Shown piece by piece: positions 35,785 through 45,403 of a stretch of DNA of 64,000 nucleotides. Each line of letters begins with the position of its first letter. The first letter of the stretch is position 1. The stretch lies in the NCBI RefSeq assembly GCF_900176595.1, contig NZ_LT838813.1, positions 3,862,001-3,926,000 on the forward strand, given 5' to 3'. This DNA comes from Aquiflexum balticum DSM 16537. GTDB taxonomy: Bacteria; Bacteroidota; Bacteroidia; Cytophagales; Cyclobacteriaceae. The translations under genes and the position numbers were made by a program. Below the pieces are notes generated by a model that was not told where the DNA came from, searched no databases, and saw only the letters and a program-made list of their open reading frames with translations.

Positions 35785-38175
35785 ATGAAGTTTTTGACGC
35801 TTTTGTATGCATCGTTTTGCATCCTAAATATTTTTTCGGCAAATGCCCAAAATGATAAAATGATAACCGGGATTGTCTTTGAAACAGATGCAGGCACCCC
35901 ACTTCCCGGAGCTAATATATATTGGGAATCGGAACCAAGTAAAGGGGTCGTTTCGGATCTTGATGGAAATTTTTCTATTGGTGTTGGTGATTTACCCTCC
36001 AAATTGGTTATTTCATTTATTGGATTTACTCCTTCAATCAGAATAATCACAGAAAAGGATATTGAAAAACCCCTCAGGTTTTTTCTAAAACCCGAGGATT
36101 TGTCTTTGGAAGAAATCATTATCAGAGATAGGAGTCCTGATTTGAATATTTTAGGTACTGAAATGGGCAAATCTGTGGTTTCCATTGAAACCATTAAAAA
36201 TATCCCGGCATTATTTGGTGAAGTAGATCTTTTGAGAAGTCTGCAATTGCTTCCCGGAGTGCAGACTGCAGGAGAAGGTACTACAGGTCTTTTTGTCCGT
36301 GGTGGATCCGCAGATCAAAATCTTATTCAATTGGATGGGGCACCGGTGTATAATCCTTCCCATTTTTTCGGATTTTTTTCAGTATTCAATCCAGATGCAC
36401 TGAGTGGGGTGGAATTTTATAAAGGAAATATACCTGCTGAATTGGGGGGTAGGATTTCCTCTGTTGTGGATGTTTCTATGAGAGACGGAAATTTTCAAAA
36501 ATTAGAAGGAGAGGGAGGGATTGGAACCATAAGTTCCAGATTTACCTTGGATGGACCTCTTCTTTCCGACAAGTCTTCATTTATAATTTCAGGAAGAAGA
36601 ACTTATGCAGATTTGTTCTTGAGGTTGTCCAATAATGAAAACATCAATAGCAATCAACTTTATTTTTATGACCTGAGCGGAAAAGCCACCTTCAAATTGA
36701 GTGACAAAGATATTTTGTCGTTTTCATCCTATTACGGTTCCGATTTTTTGGGAATTTCAAGACAGTTTGGAATTGGTTGGAATAATTTTGTATCATCCCT
36801 CAATTGGTCTAGAAATATAAGTGAAGATACCTTTTTTGATTTGAACGTTTACAATAGCCGCTATCAGTATCAGATACTTTTTGATGATGAAAATAACGGG
36901 TTTGATTGGCAAAGCACCATTTCAGAGACAGGTGCGAGACTTGAATGGTCTTGGTTAAAACCAAATAATTCAGTGATTAAAGCAGGATACCATTCGCAGT
37001 TTTATCATTTTAGCCCGATCAACCTTACTTTGGCTCCCGAAAGCAACCTTACTGATATCAATACCAACCCACGCAATGGGTTTCAAAATAACTTCTTTGT
37101 TTCGGGTACTACCGATTTGGGTAACAAAATGAAAATTGAAGCCGGCCTGAGGTATACCCTTTATCAGGAAGTCGGAAAGGGAGTTGTCTATCAATATGAA
37201 GGTGGAATTCCAACTCCGGATGTTACTATCACCGATACCTTAAATTTGGGAAGATTTGAAAGTGGCAAAGTGTTTCATAGACTGGAACCAAGAGTTTCTT
37301 TAAGATATTTGATCAAAAACAATCTTTCTTTTAAAGCTTCATTCAACAGAAACCATCAGTTTGTTCAGATTGCCACCAATAGTTCTGCGGGTCTGCCTAT
37401 TGATAGATGGGTTCCTGCTGGAACATATATCGAACCTCTTAGAGGAGATCAATATTCTGCAGGTTTATTTAAGAATTTCGGGATGGATAGGTGGGAAGTT
37501 TCCTTTGAATCTTATTACCGGGATTTTAAAAATGTGGTGGATTTAAGGCAAGGTGCAAGCGTTTTGTTTACAGACAATGTAGAGACTGAGTTGCTGACGG
37601 GAGTGGGGTATGCCTATGGTTTTGAATTTTTGGTCAGAAAAAACTTTGGAAAAACCACCGGGTGGTTGGGTTATACTTATTCAAGGACATGGAGAAAAAT
37701 TGAAGGTATAAGCCAGGATAATTGGTATAATCCAAGATTTGACAGACCTCATGATATCAATTTGGTACTCAATCATGAATTTTCAAAAAGATGGTCAGCA
37801 GCCATGACCTTTGTATATACTACAGGTCAGGCGGTATCCTTTCCTGTAGGTACTTATGAAGTGGATACACAAGTCCTTCCACTTTACGGGCCCCAAAGAA
37901 ACAGTGAAAGATTTCCGGATTACCACCGAATGGATATGTCCGTAACTTGGAAAGGGGTGGATAAAGGAAGAAAATGGAGAGGAAGCTGGAATTTCAGTGT
38001 GTATAATTTATACGGTAGAAAAAATCCATTTACGTTCCAGTTTACGGATATCGTGAACGAAGACATAAACTTTGACCCGGATTCAGGTGAAGAGATTATT
38101 TCCAAAAGACCGGGTGTAGTCATGACGTATTTATTTACTTTTTTACCTGCACTAACATATAACTTTAAATTCTGA
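35785..38175 (+). CDS. TonB-dependent receptor with N-terminal carboxypeptidase-regulatory-like domain
   Basis: 796 residues: signal peptide (1-21, ending SANAQ), a carboxypeptidase-like beta domain (about 25-110, VFETDAGTPLPGANIYWE), a plug (about 115-230, with LLPGVQTAGEGTTGLFVRGG and QNLIQLDGAPVYNP) and a 22-stranded barrel ending in F (TYNFKF). This is the short receptor type that pairs with a DUF4249 lipoprotein rather than SusD. It would import a siderophore or other ligand using TonB. The next gene starts one base into its stop. Confidence 0.93.
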   Translation: MKFLTLLYASFCILNIFSANAQNDKMITGIVFETDAGTPLPGANIYWESEPSKGVVSDLDGNFSIGVGDLPSKLVISFIGFTPSIRIITEKDIEKPLRFFLKPEDLSLEEIIIRDRSPDLNILGTEMGKSVVSIETIKNIPALFGEVDLLRSLQLLPGVQTAGEGTTGLFVRGGSADQNLIQLDGAPVYNPSHFFGFFSVFNPDALSGVEFYKGNIPAELGGRISSVVDVSMRDGNFQKLEGEGGIGTISSRFTLDGPLLSDKSSFIISGRRTYADLFLRLSNNENINSNQLYFYDLSGKATFKLSDKDILSFSSYYGSDFLGISRQFGIGWNNFVSSLNWSRNISEDTFFDLNVYNSRYQYQILFDDENNGFDWQSTISETGARLEWSWLKPNNSVIKAGYHSQFYHFSPINLTLAPESNLTDINTNPRNGFQNNFFVSGTTDLGNKMKIEAGLRYTLYQEVGKGVVYQYEGGIPTPDVTITDTLNLGRFESGKVFHRLEPRVSLRYLIKNNLSFKASFNRNHQFVQIATNSSAGLPIDRWVPAGTYIEPLRGDQYSAGLFKNFGMDRWEVSFESYYRDFKNVVDLRQGASVLFTDNVETELLTGVGYAYGFEFLVRKNFGKTTGWLGYTYSRTWRKIEGISQDNWYNPRFDRPHDINLVLNHEFSKRWSAAMTFVYTTGQAVSFPVGTYEVDTQVLPLYGPQRNSERFPDYHRMDMSVTWKGVDKGRKWRGSWNFSVYNLYGRKNPFTFQFTDIVNEDINFDPDSGEEIISKRPGVVMTYLFTFLPALTYNFKF

Positions 38176-39017
38176 TGAGAAATATAATCTTTTACTTCTT
38201 TTTCCTGGTATTCCTTTCATCCTGTCAGGAGGAGGTAGTTCTTGAATTAAAGCAATTGGAACCAATTCCAGCTATCGAAGCAATTTGGACTAATAATCCA
38301 AATGTTAATCAGGTCAGAATCTTACTTTCAAAAGATTACTATGATGAAGAACCCAATCAGGTTGTGGAAGATGCCGAAGTCTCTATTACAAGCCTAACCT
38401 CAGGCAAGATAGTGGAATTTAGATTTTCAGAGCAGGCAAACAGATATCTGGCTTTGAACAATGTTACGGGAGTAATCGGCGAACAATATGAACTGAATGT
38501 AAAAATCGGCGATAAAGAATATGTTTCTAGGGGTACCATGCTTGAGCCACCGATTTTGGACAGCATCACCTATGAATTTAAAGAAGAAAGATTTTTTAGG
38601 GAAGAGGGTTATTATCTGACTGTTTACGGTAAAATTCCTTTTGTTGAAGAAAACAATTACCGGATCAGAATCATCAAAAACGACACCCTTATGAACAGCA
38701 GACTTGATTACCTGCTGTTTGACGATACATTTGGAACTTCAATCCTGGATCAGGGATTCGAATTGTCGGGAATTCCATTTAAATTAAATGACCGTATCCG
38801 ATTGGAATTGTACAGAATGAACCGGGATGCATTTGATTATATCAGTCAATTGGTGGATTTATTGTTTAATGATGGAGGTCTTTTTTCATCTCCACCTCAA
38901 AATCCCCAATCCAATATCCGACTGAAAAGCGGTAAAGGAGAGGTTCTTGGTTATTTCTTGGTCAGTCCATTTCTCAATGAAACAGTCAGAATAGTAGAAG
39001 AAGACCAATCTGATTAA
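38175..39017 (+). CDS. DUF4249 lipoprotein
   Basis: 280 residues. A lipobox (FLSSC17) follows a short hydrophobic segment, so the protein is lipid-anchored and probably surface-facing. The order of beta-rich segments (RILLSKDYYDEE, VVEDAEVSIT, GEQYELNVKIGDKEYVSRGTMLEPP) is the DUF4249 pattern. The start overlaps the receptor stop by one base (TGATG), so it is an operon partner, likely closing or gating the receptor. Confidence 0.88.
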   Translation: MRNIIFYFFFLVFLSSCQEEVVLELKQLEPIPAIEAIWTNNPNVNQVRILLSKDYYDEEPNQVVEDAEVSITSLTSGKIVEFRFSEQANRYLALNNVTGVIGEQYELNVKIGDKEYVSRGTMLEPPILDSITYEFKEERFFREEGYYLTVYGKIPFVEENNYRIRIIKNDTLMNSRLDYLLFDDTFGTSILDQGFELSGIPFKLNDRIRLELYRMNRDAFDYISQLVDLLFNDGGLFSSPPQNPQSNIRLKSGKGEVLGYFLVSPFLNETVRIVEEDQSD

Positions 39018-39045
39018 TTTTCGGAAGTGATTCGGTCTTTATTCC

Positions 39046-39053
39046 TACTTTTG
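39046..39053 (+). promoter_or_regulatory. Candidate -7 element immediately before the methyltransferase ATG
   Basis: TACTTTTG matches TAnnTTTG and ends only five bases before the ATG at 39058. If used, transcription would begin at or beside the A of the start codon, implying a leaderless message. Confidence 0.3.
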
Positions 39054-39057
39054 TAAC

Positions 39058-40227
39058 ATGATAGATTTTAGCCAAAAAGGGAAAGTAGTTGTTACTTTCA
39101 AAGATAGATTTGCATCCTATGTAGAAATGGAACTGTTGGACCTGGGATTCAAACCGGTCAAAATAGAGCGAACTTCCATTGAATTATATGCTTCTCTCAA
39201 GGAATGTATTTTTTTGAATCTGCATTTACGAACTGCAAGCCATGTACTTTTTGAAATCAAATCATTCTACCTCCACCATGCTGACGATATATATAGGAGG
39301 ATAAAAGCCATTCCTTGGGAGGAATATATTTCTCAGGACGCTTATTTTTCTGTGATTTCGCATGTAGACAATCAAAGTGTAGACAATCCTTTGTTTGTCA
39401 ATGTCAGAGTAAAAGATGCGATTGTAGACAGATTCAGGGAAAAGTCGGGCATAAGACCCAATTCTGGATCTGAATTGGAGGGTGCGGTTTTTCAGTTATT
39501 CTGGAAAGAAACCCAAGCCAGCTTATATATCAATACATCGGGCGAAACTCTGGCAAAGCATGGTTACCGAAAGATTCCCGGGAAAGCACCTTTGTTGGAA
39601 GCTTTGGCTGCAGCAACCATTTATGCTACAGATTGGGACAGAGAAAGTCCTTTTGTGAATCCCATGTGCGGATCGGGCACTTTAGCCATTGAAGCGGTCA
39701 TGATTGCAACTGACCGATATCCGGGACTTTACAGAGAGCGTTATGCATTTATGCATATTTTGGGTTATGAGGAATCATACTACACGGATCAAAAAGAACA
39801 ATTGGAGAAAAAAATCAAGGAAAAACCTGACTTGCGGGTGATTGCCAGTGATATCAGCGAGCAAGCGGTTTTATTCAGTAAAGAAAATGCAGGCTATGCA
39901 GAAATGGAAGAACTCATAGAATTTGAAGTCTGTGATTTTGAAGATACAACTATCCCGGAATCAGAAAATGGCATTGTGGTTTTCAATCCTGAATATGGCG
40001 AGAGGTTAGGAGAGGAGGAAGAATTGGGGTTGACCTACAAAAGGATTGGGGATTTTCTGAAACAAAAATGTGAAGGATACACCGGTTATATATTTTCAGG
40101 AAATCCATCTTTAGCAAAAAAAGTAGGTTTAAGAGCTTCCAGAAAAATTGAATTCTACAACGGCACGATAGATTGCAGGCTATTGAAATTTGAATTGTAC
40201 AAAGGGACAAAAAAAGTGGTTGAATAA
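39058..40227 (+). CDS. THUMP-domain class I rRNA methyltransferase (RlmL N-terminal type)
   Basis: 389 residues: THUMP domain at about 45-165, linker RTASHVLFEI at ~62, and a Rossmann methyltransferase with PMCGSGTLAIEA (about 202-213) and FNPEYGERLGEE (about 309-320; the NPPY motif reads NPEY). This resembles the RlmL half of RlmKL, which methylates 23S rRNA G2445. The 3' end is a strong terminator. The NPEY variant is one I recall in this lineage and does not by itself imply inactivity. Confidence 0.87.
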   Translation: MIDFSQKGKVVVTFKDRFASYVEMELLDLGFKPVKIERTSIELYASLKECIFLNLHLRTASHVLFEIKSFYLHHADDIYRRIKAIPWEEYISQDAYFSVISHVDNQSVDNPLFVNVRVKDAIVDRFREKSGIRPNSGSELEGAVFQLFWKETQASLYINTSGETLAKHGYRKIPGKAPLLEALAAATIYATDWDRESPFVNPMCGSGTLAIEAVMIATDRYPGLYRERYAFMHILGYEESYYTDQKEQLEKKIKEKPDLRVIASDISEQAVLFSKENAGYAEMEELIEFEVCDFEDTTIPESENGIVVFNPEYGERLGEEEELGLTYKRIGDFLKQKCEGYTGYIFSGNPSLAKKVGLRASRKIEFYNGTIDCRLLKFELYKGTKKVVE

Positions 40228-40228
40228 A

Positions 40229-40255
40229 AAAACCGGCTTCTTGCCGGTTTTTTTT
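40229..40255 (+). terminator. Rho-independent terminator
   Basis: AAAACCGGC pairs with GCCGGTTTT around TTCTT, followed by T. It directly follows the methyltransferase stop. Confidence 0.9.
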
Positions 40256-40350
40256 GGAAAATTATTTTTAACAGTGGTCACCAAAGTTATTTAAGTAAAT
40301 CTCAAGAGGTTAGAGATTGAAGTCAATCCTTTCAGATAAAACCGGCATAT

Positions 40351-40413
40351 TTTAGTCTTCAATCCTATGTCTTCAATCTTATGTCTTGTGTCTTAAGTCT
40401 TGTGTCTTAAGAT
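40351..40413. repeat. Tandem heptamer array between convergent genes
   Basis: Nine contiguous 7-base units, eight of them ending in TC on the plus strand (TTTAGTC, TTCAATC, CTATGTC, TTATGTC, TTGTGTC, TTAAGTC) and the last reading TTAAGAT. On the minus strand they read GAxxxAA, the same family as at 33610. The gap lies between the methyltransferase terminator and the 3' end of the peptidase. Positions 40256-40350 hold no gene. Confidence 0.8.
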
Positions 40414-40443
40414 TAATTTCCCAAACATCAAAATCCCCCTAAA

Positions 40444-42544
40444 TCAAAGCATCCCCATCAATCCATCAATCTTAGACTTAAGGTCATTGATGGCTTTGCT
40501 GTAGCGCTTATCCCACTCGGTAAGTCTTTCTGTTGATTTCATTTCTGTTTCATATTTGATCCCAGGAAGGATCCAAGATGCATAACCACTGAAAGGATCT
40601 GATGAAGCGTAAAGAGAACGGTACCAATTCCCAAAATACATTCCCTTTGGATCAATAAAGCTCTTTTCCAAAGACATCAGGCTTTTATTGATGGCATTCA
40701 GTTTTTTGGAATCGTTCAGGTTTGAAGCCAGCACTTCAGCGATTTTACTATCCAATGCCTCTGCACTTTTTTTCAATGCGGTGATTGAGTTTTTGGATTT
40801 CTCAAAACCTGAAAATTCTTTATGGTAGACTTTAACATCTTTTTCTGCTCCTTCAAAATGTGCTTGAAGGTCTTGCGCATAACGACTAACATGATAAGGT
40901 ATGATTTCAGCATTCGCCAATCTTAGACTCAATATGCCAATCACTTGTTCTACTGTCCCGCCCATTTTGAAGCTCGGATCAGCAAATTTCTCATAATAGG
41001 TTAGGTTGTCATAATTGGTATGGTATAAGGAAGGGCCTCCTGCACCACCACTCATTGAAGGGACTCCTATATGCATATAGAAGGCTATGTGGTCAGAACC
41101 GCCACCTAAATTCCCAATACTTGGTTCTTCATTACCTTTCGCCCAGACATCATAAACAGTTTTGGCTGAGTCAGGATAGGCGACTTCTTTGGCGGCATCC
41201 ATGATGGATCTTTTCAATGTTGGAGAAGAGGAGGTTCCAAAATTTCTTCCACCAACTGCTGCATCCAAATTAATATAAGCAACTGCTTTGGCCCCCAATT
41301 CATTTCTAAACTGTTCGACCCATTCAGTAGAACCAATTACCCCATGTTCCTCTGCATCCCAATGCGCAATTAAAATAGATCTTGCAGGTTTTTTTCCATC
41401 TTTGGCCATTTTTCCTAGAGTCTCTGCAAGGCTGAGTAACATGGCTGTTCCCGAATTGGGATCTGTTGATCCAAAACTCCATGCATCATAATGACAACCC
41501 AAAATGATCCATTCATCAGGATGGGTTTCTCCCTTTAAAGTACCTACTACGTTATTTGCACGGACGTATCCTTTTTCCTGTTTTACCATCAGTCTTACCG
41601 TGAGGTCTTTGCCACCTTCAAGCCTGTAAGTAAAAGGAAGACCGCCCTGCCAACCTGAAGGAACTGGTTTGCCTTCCATTTTCCCAAGAATTTCTTTTGC
41701 TGAACCATAAGAAAAAAGGAGTGACGGGGATAGTATGCAATCCTACTTCATCGGGGCTTAGTCTTTTAATTTTGGTTTTCCCATCCAAAGGAAGCGCAGG
41801 TTCAAAAGGTGTAAGGGGATCTCCGGTCCAATCGACCGTCAACAACGACCCTCTTTGAATTGAGCTTTCGCTAAAAGATGTGCCATTTGGATAAACAAGA
41901 CCTCGGGCGTAACCTGAATCTCCAGGATCAGTAAAAATCAAAAGTCCGGCCGCACCGTACTGCTCAGCAAATTTCGCTTTGTATCCCCTGAAATTCCCAC
42001 CGTATCTTGCCAGTACTATTTTTCCTTTAATATCTACTCCCAATTCAATTAATTTTTCGAAATCAGCTTTGGTTCCATAGTTGGCATATACTACCTCTGC
42101 GGTCACATCACCACTACCGGAATAGGCATTCCAGCCTTTCCACAGATCAGGGTGGGAAGAAAAAGGATCTTCTTTTAAGATATATTCCTGTTGGTTTAAA
42201 GGTTGACGAATCGGTGTGACCAATTCAATCAATGATTCCCCAGGTTCTTTGGACATGTAAAGGTCATAGGGGTATACAGCTACATCCCAACCTGCAGCTT
42301 TCATCGATTCAACCATGTAATCCTTGACCTTTTCATTTGCCACCGAACCCGCCACATGAGGAACAGAAGTTATTTCAGTCAGATGGGTTTTGAACCTGCT
42401 GAAATCCACGGTATTTTTAAACTCCCTTTCAAGTTCTAATTGTTTTGGTCCGGAATCTTTTGTGAACCCATTCAATGACTGTGCATTAACCTGTGGGCCC
42501 ATTACGGACACAATTGCAAAAATCAACAAATATTTTTTCTTCAT
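40444..42544 (-). pseudogene. M28-family metallopeptidase (glutamate carboxypeptidase II-like), broken by a one-base frameshift
   Basis: The start at 42544 (MKKKYLLIFAIVSVMG... signal peptide) reads to residue ~280, then leaves the family after P-V-T-P-F. Removing one A from the six-A run at 41712-41717 restores S-Y-G-S-A-K-E-I-L-G-K and joins it to the second open stretch (41679 to 40444). The fused product would be ~700 residues: PA domain (about 130-280), then M28 catalytic core with zinc ligands CHYDAW, TDPNSG, HWDAEEHG and SDHIAF, then a helical dimerisation-like tail. All catalytic residues are present downstream. It would cleave C-terminal acidic or small peptides in the periplasm. The cause could be a sequencing error, a true mutation or slippage on the A run. 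Confidence 0.8.
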
Positions 42545-42576
42545 AGAATTATTCTTTTTGTGAAAAACAAGACTTG

Positions 42577-42584
42577 CAAAGATA
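42577..42584 (-). promoter_or_regulatory. Candidate -7 element for the M28 peptidase gene (TATCTTTG)
   Basis: TATCTTTG on the minus strand, 32 bases before the ATG, matches TAnnTTTG. Leader about 26 bases. Confidence 0.4.
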
Positions 42585-42778
42585 TTCAAATAGGAATGTG
42601 ACTCATTCCAATATTGTTAAATGGTAGAAATTTGTTTTGATCAGGACATGATTTTGCAGAAAGAAAATCAATTGTTAAAAATGGAAATCCGGAGGTTAGG
42701 GAATATAAATACAGATAAAAAGATTTCTAAATGGAAAATTGAAATTCCCTTATTAAATTGAAATAAAAAAAATCATCC

Positions 42779-43873
42779 ATGTCAACATCTTTAAACAGAA
42801 TTCAAAAAACAGCTTATTCAATGATAATTTTTGTTTTGGCTGTTTTGATACTTAAAATGGGTTCTGTGATCATCATTCCATTGGTTTGGGGAGTGTTTTT
42901 TTCATTTGCGCTTTATCCCATTTCGAATTGGCTGGAGGAAAGACGTTTTCCAAGGGGATTGGCAATTACGCTGACCCTTGTTTTGGTCACCTCTTTGGTA
43001 ATTACGGTTTTATATTTTCTGACCGATCAGGTTTTGGGCCTTATCTCAGATATTCCCGAAATTAAATTGGCATTTGAAACTAAAGTGAATATATACTTAG
43101 GGGAATTCAGAAATTATTTTGGGCTTGGAACAGACGGATTTCTTTCAACTGACGACCTTTTAAAAAAACAAAATGTGGAATCGGCGATTTTTGAAACGGG
43201 AAGGTCCTTGGTATTGCTAGGGGTGATTCCTTTATTTATTTTCCTAATGCTGTTTTACAAGGATTTTTTCATGGAGTTTTTAAAAAGAAGATCAAAGGAT
43301 GGGAATACTTCAATCTTGAATTGGATCAAAGAATCGGGTTCAGTGATCCAATCTTATTTATTGGGGATGCTCATGGTAACAGGGATTGTGAGTCTGATCA
43401 GTGGTTTTGCCTTTTATTTATTGGGAATCAAATATTTTATGCTTTTCGCTGTTTTTATTGCTGTGATGAATTTGATTCCCTATGTAGGAGTGATATTCAG
43501 TTCTTTATTAGTGGTTTTATATGTGCTTTTGACGACGGATACTATTTTTTATCCTTTGGCTACTCTGTTTTTGCTTTGGCTGATCCAGCTTATTGAAAAC
43601 AATCTTATCACACCGTTTGTAGTAGGTGCCAAAGTAAGAGTCAATGCTTTTGCAGTGATATTGGCCATTTTGATCGGGGCCTATATTTGGGGTGTCTCAG
43701 GAATGATTTTGTTTATTCCTATGGTAGGTATATTAAAAATAACTTTTGAAAGAATTCCTGCTTTGGCACCATACGGTTTTCTTCTAGGTGATAATAATCA
43801 GGTCCATGAAAAGCGTGAAAACTTTTGGAAATTACTGGTCAAAAAAGTTAAAAGCAAAAAAGAGGTCAATTGA
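42779..43873 (+). CDS. AI-2E family transporter
   Basis: 364 residues with seven to eight membrane segments and the family layout: two N-terminal segments (SMIIFVLAVLILKMG, IIIPLVWGVFFSFALYPISNWLEE), a soluble stretch with LISDIPE (about 90-130), and four C-terminal segments with FAVIMNLIPYVG (AVFIAVMNLIPYVGVIFSS), LIENNLITPFVVGAKVRVN and AYIWGVSGMILFIPM. AI-2E proteins are inner-membrane and often exchange small metabolites or ions; the AI-2 name is historical. It is the last core gene before the mobile element. Confidence 0.93.
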   Translation: MSTSLNRIQKTAYSMIIFVLAVLILKMGSVIIIPLVWGVFFSFALYPISNWLEERRFPRGLAITLTLVLVTSLVITVLYFLTDQVLGLISDIPEIKLAFETKVNIYLGEFRNYFGLGTDGFLSTDDLLKKQNVESAIFETGRSLVLLGVIPLFIFLMLFYKDFFMEFLKRRSKDGNTSILNWIKESGSVIQSYLLGMLMVTGIVSLISGFAFYLLGIKYFMLFAVFIAVMNLIPYVGVIFSSLLVVLYVLLTTDTIFYPLATLFLLWLIQLIENNLITPFVVGAKVRVNAFAVILAILIGAYIWGVSGMILFIPMVGILKITFERIPALAPYGFLLGDNNQVHEKRENFWKLLVKKVKSKKEVN

Positions 43874-43880
43874 CCTCTTT
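43859..43880 (+). terminator. Palindromic terminator overlapping the transporter stop
   Basis: A 22-base perfect palindrome, AAAGAGGTC-AATT-GACCTCTTT, whose centre lies just before the TGA stop. It ends in T and is likely bidirectional. Confidence 0.6.
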
Positions 43881-44227
43881 GAGTGCTAACGAAAATTTTA
43901 GAAAATCCACCTCCAAAGGTTCTGACACCTTACTGTATCTACCAAGTTGAGGCGATGTATTAAATGAAATAAGTCGGGGTGACAGGATTACAACCACCCC
44001 GTGCAAATCTTTATGTATCAGTAAGTTACAAAACGTAATTTCAGCGGGTTCACCGTTCAGTTCTCAATTTATTCGAACTGGTTTGAGTGCATTTGGTGAA
44101 CTCCGAAACCTTTGTAAATATACAAAAAAGCCCGCTTTTTGGGTTCAAATCGTGGCAAAAAGTGCTAAATTTTATTGGTAACTGGCGATAGATTTTAGTG
44201 CCGTTTGACTGCCTTCATCTGGCAAGG
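43881..44227. other. Non-coding boundary segment of the mobile element
   Basis: No gene is seen here. It holds the tRNA-like 3' fragment (43973-43989), a nested inverted repeat, GTTCACC (44048-44054) with GGTGAAC (44095-44101) and inside it CAGTTC (44058-44063) with GAACTG (44075-44080). The last ~120 bases before the HTH gene show nothing clear. Confidence 0.7.
43973..43989 (-). other. Candidate attachment site: 3' end of a tRNA gene (probably tRNA-Pro)
   Basis: On the minus strand the sequence reads AATCCTGTCACCCCGAC, which matches the T-stem 3' half and acceptor of tRNA-Pro as I recall it in Bacteroidota (GGTTCRAATCCTGTCACCCCGA). The rest of a tRNA is absent: the matching 5' T-stem strand and anticodon arm are not present. 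It is the usual scar left when an element integrates into a tRNA 3' end. It lies at the change from core to accessory genes. The isotype is from memory. Confidence 0.6.
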
Positions 44228-44428
44228 TCAATCGGTGATGTAGCGCTCTACAATGGACGGTGCAAGGCCAGTGAATTCGCAAAATTCGTTTACGCTCACG
44301 AACTGGTGTGACTCTTTAGCAAGCTCCTCCCTAATCCTGTTAAGGAGCTTCCTGCCGTATCGTTCACTCTTGCCAGTGATCCGCTGCACGTCTTTTGGAT
44401 AAATACAGGCTCGTTTGGTTTCGATCAT
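44228..44428 (-). CDS. Small helix-turn-helix-like protein at the element's left end
   Basis: 66 residues: IYPKDVQRITGKSERYGRKLLNRIREEL (about 9-36) then VSVNEFCEFTGLAPSIVERYI. Two HTH-like helices with a TGK/TGL turn suggest a small DNA-binding or excisionase-like protein. It is divergent from the gene at 44619 with a 190-base gap between them, a typical regulator position. No exact family was recognised. Confidence 0.6.
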   Translation of the reverse strand: MIETKRACIYPKDVQRITGKSERYGRKLLNRIREELAKESHQFVSVNEFCEFTGLAPSIVERYITD

Positions 44429-44618
44429 ACTTTATCTATACTTCATGTATGCTTTTGGTGTACTGTAAATATACGGAATGCCATTGGCAGTTCATTTTGA
44501 ACCATTCGGAATAAACGGTATTCAATGTTCCTAACCGGAACCTGTTTTTTGTCTGCCCTTCGTAATTATCGGATTTTCGAAGAGTTGCAACGAAGCAACA
44601 AATCAAAATTCAAATGAT

Positions 44619-45392
44619 ATGGCAAGACAAGCTGGGATTATCAAGTTGAAGGGCAAAGTCGGTGACATGTCCTTTTACAAAACGAAAGATGGCTACCTGG
44701 CCCGGGAAAAGGGTGGGGTGGACAAAGACCGGATCCAGAATGATCCGGCTTTTCAGCGTACCCGTGAAAACGGTGCTGAGTTTGGCCGTGCCGGTGCAGC
44801 CGGACGGACTTTGAGAACGGCCTTTAGGCCGCTACTTCTGCGTACCTCTGACAGTCGGTTGACCTCCAGACTGACCAAAGAAATGGTGAAGGTGATCAAA
44901 GCGGATGCAACCAGTGCCCGTGGAGAACGGAACGTTCTCGATGGTGAGCTGGAGCTTTTGCAGGGCTTTGAATTCAATGCAAATGGCCGTCTGGGAGCTA
45001 CAATATATGTGCCATTTGACGCAAGTATTGACAGAGCTACTGGTGAAGCTGTAGTCAATGTGCCGGGCTTTGTTCCCCAAAATACCATTGCTGCGCCTCA
45101 AGGTGCTACGCACCTGAAATTTGTATCTGCTGCGGTGGAGATTGATTTTGAGGCCGATGACTTCACCCTGGTTGCTTCTGAAAGTGGAGAGATTGAAATC
45201 GGGCCACAGGCGGAAGCTGCGGTGAACCTGTCCAATGGTTTGCCTGCAAACAGTACCAAGGCACTAATGCTGGTTTTTGGTGTGGAGTTCTATCAGGAAG
45301 TGAACGGTAGCTTCTACCCACTAAAAAACGGCTCCTACAACGCCCTGGCGTTGGTGGCTATTGATGGTGCTCCTGCAGTTCAGCAAACCTAA
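44619..45392 (+). CDS. Conserved Bacteroidota protein of unknown function, first gene of a four-gene cassette
   Basis: 257 residues without a signal peptide. The N-terminus (about 8-60) has KLKGKVGDMSFYKTKDGYL and REKGGVDKDRIQNDPAFQRT then RENGAEFG, a pattern I have seen in many Bacteroidota proteins; it recalls DUF6266-style proteins. Residues 110-250 are beta-rich (FEFNANGRLGATIYVPFDAS, IAAPQGATHLKF, LMLVFGVEFYQEV) and could form a jelly-roll-like or shell-type fold. No catalytic residues stand out. It is followed 11 bases later by the DUF5675 gene. Function unknown. Confidence 0.7.
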   Translation: MARQAGIIKLKGKVGDMSFYKTKDGYLAREKGGVDKDRIQNDPAFQRTRENGAEFGRAGAAGRTLRTAFRPLLLRTSDSRLTSRLTKEMVKVIKADATSARGERNVLDGELELLQGFEFNANGRLGATIYVPFDASIDRATGEAVVNVPGFVPQNTIAAPQGATHLKFVSAAVEIDFEADDFTLVASESGEIEIGPQAEAAVNLSNGLPANSTKALMLVFGVEFYQEVNGSFYPLKNGSYNALALVAIDGAPAVQQT

Positions 45393-45403
45393 TTTTGGTT
45401 CGG

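Noticed and set aside
43971-44047. Intact tRNA gene at the boundary
   Set aside because: Only the 3' T-stem half and acceptor match; no anticodon or D arm can be drawn.
44101-44227. Terminator at AAAAAGCCCGCTTTTTGGG
   Set aside because: The arms do not form a stable stem, and no gene ends there.
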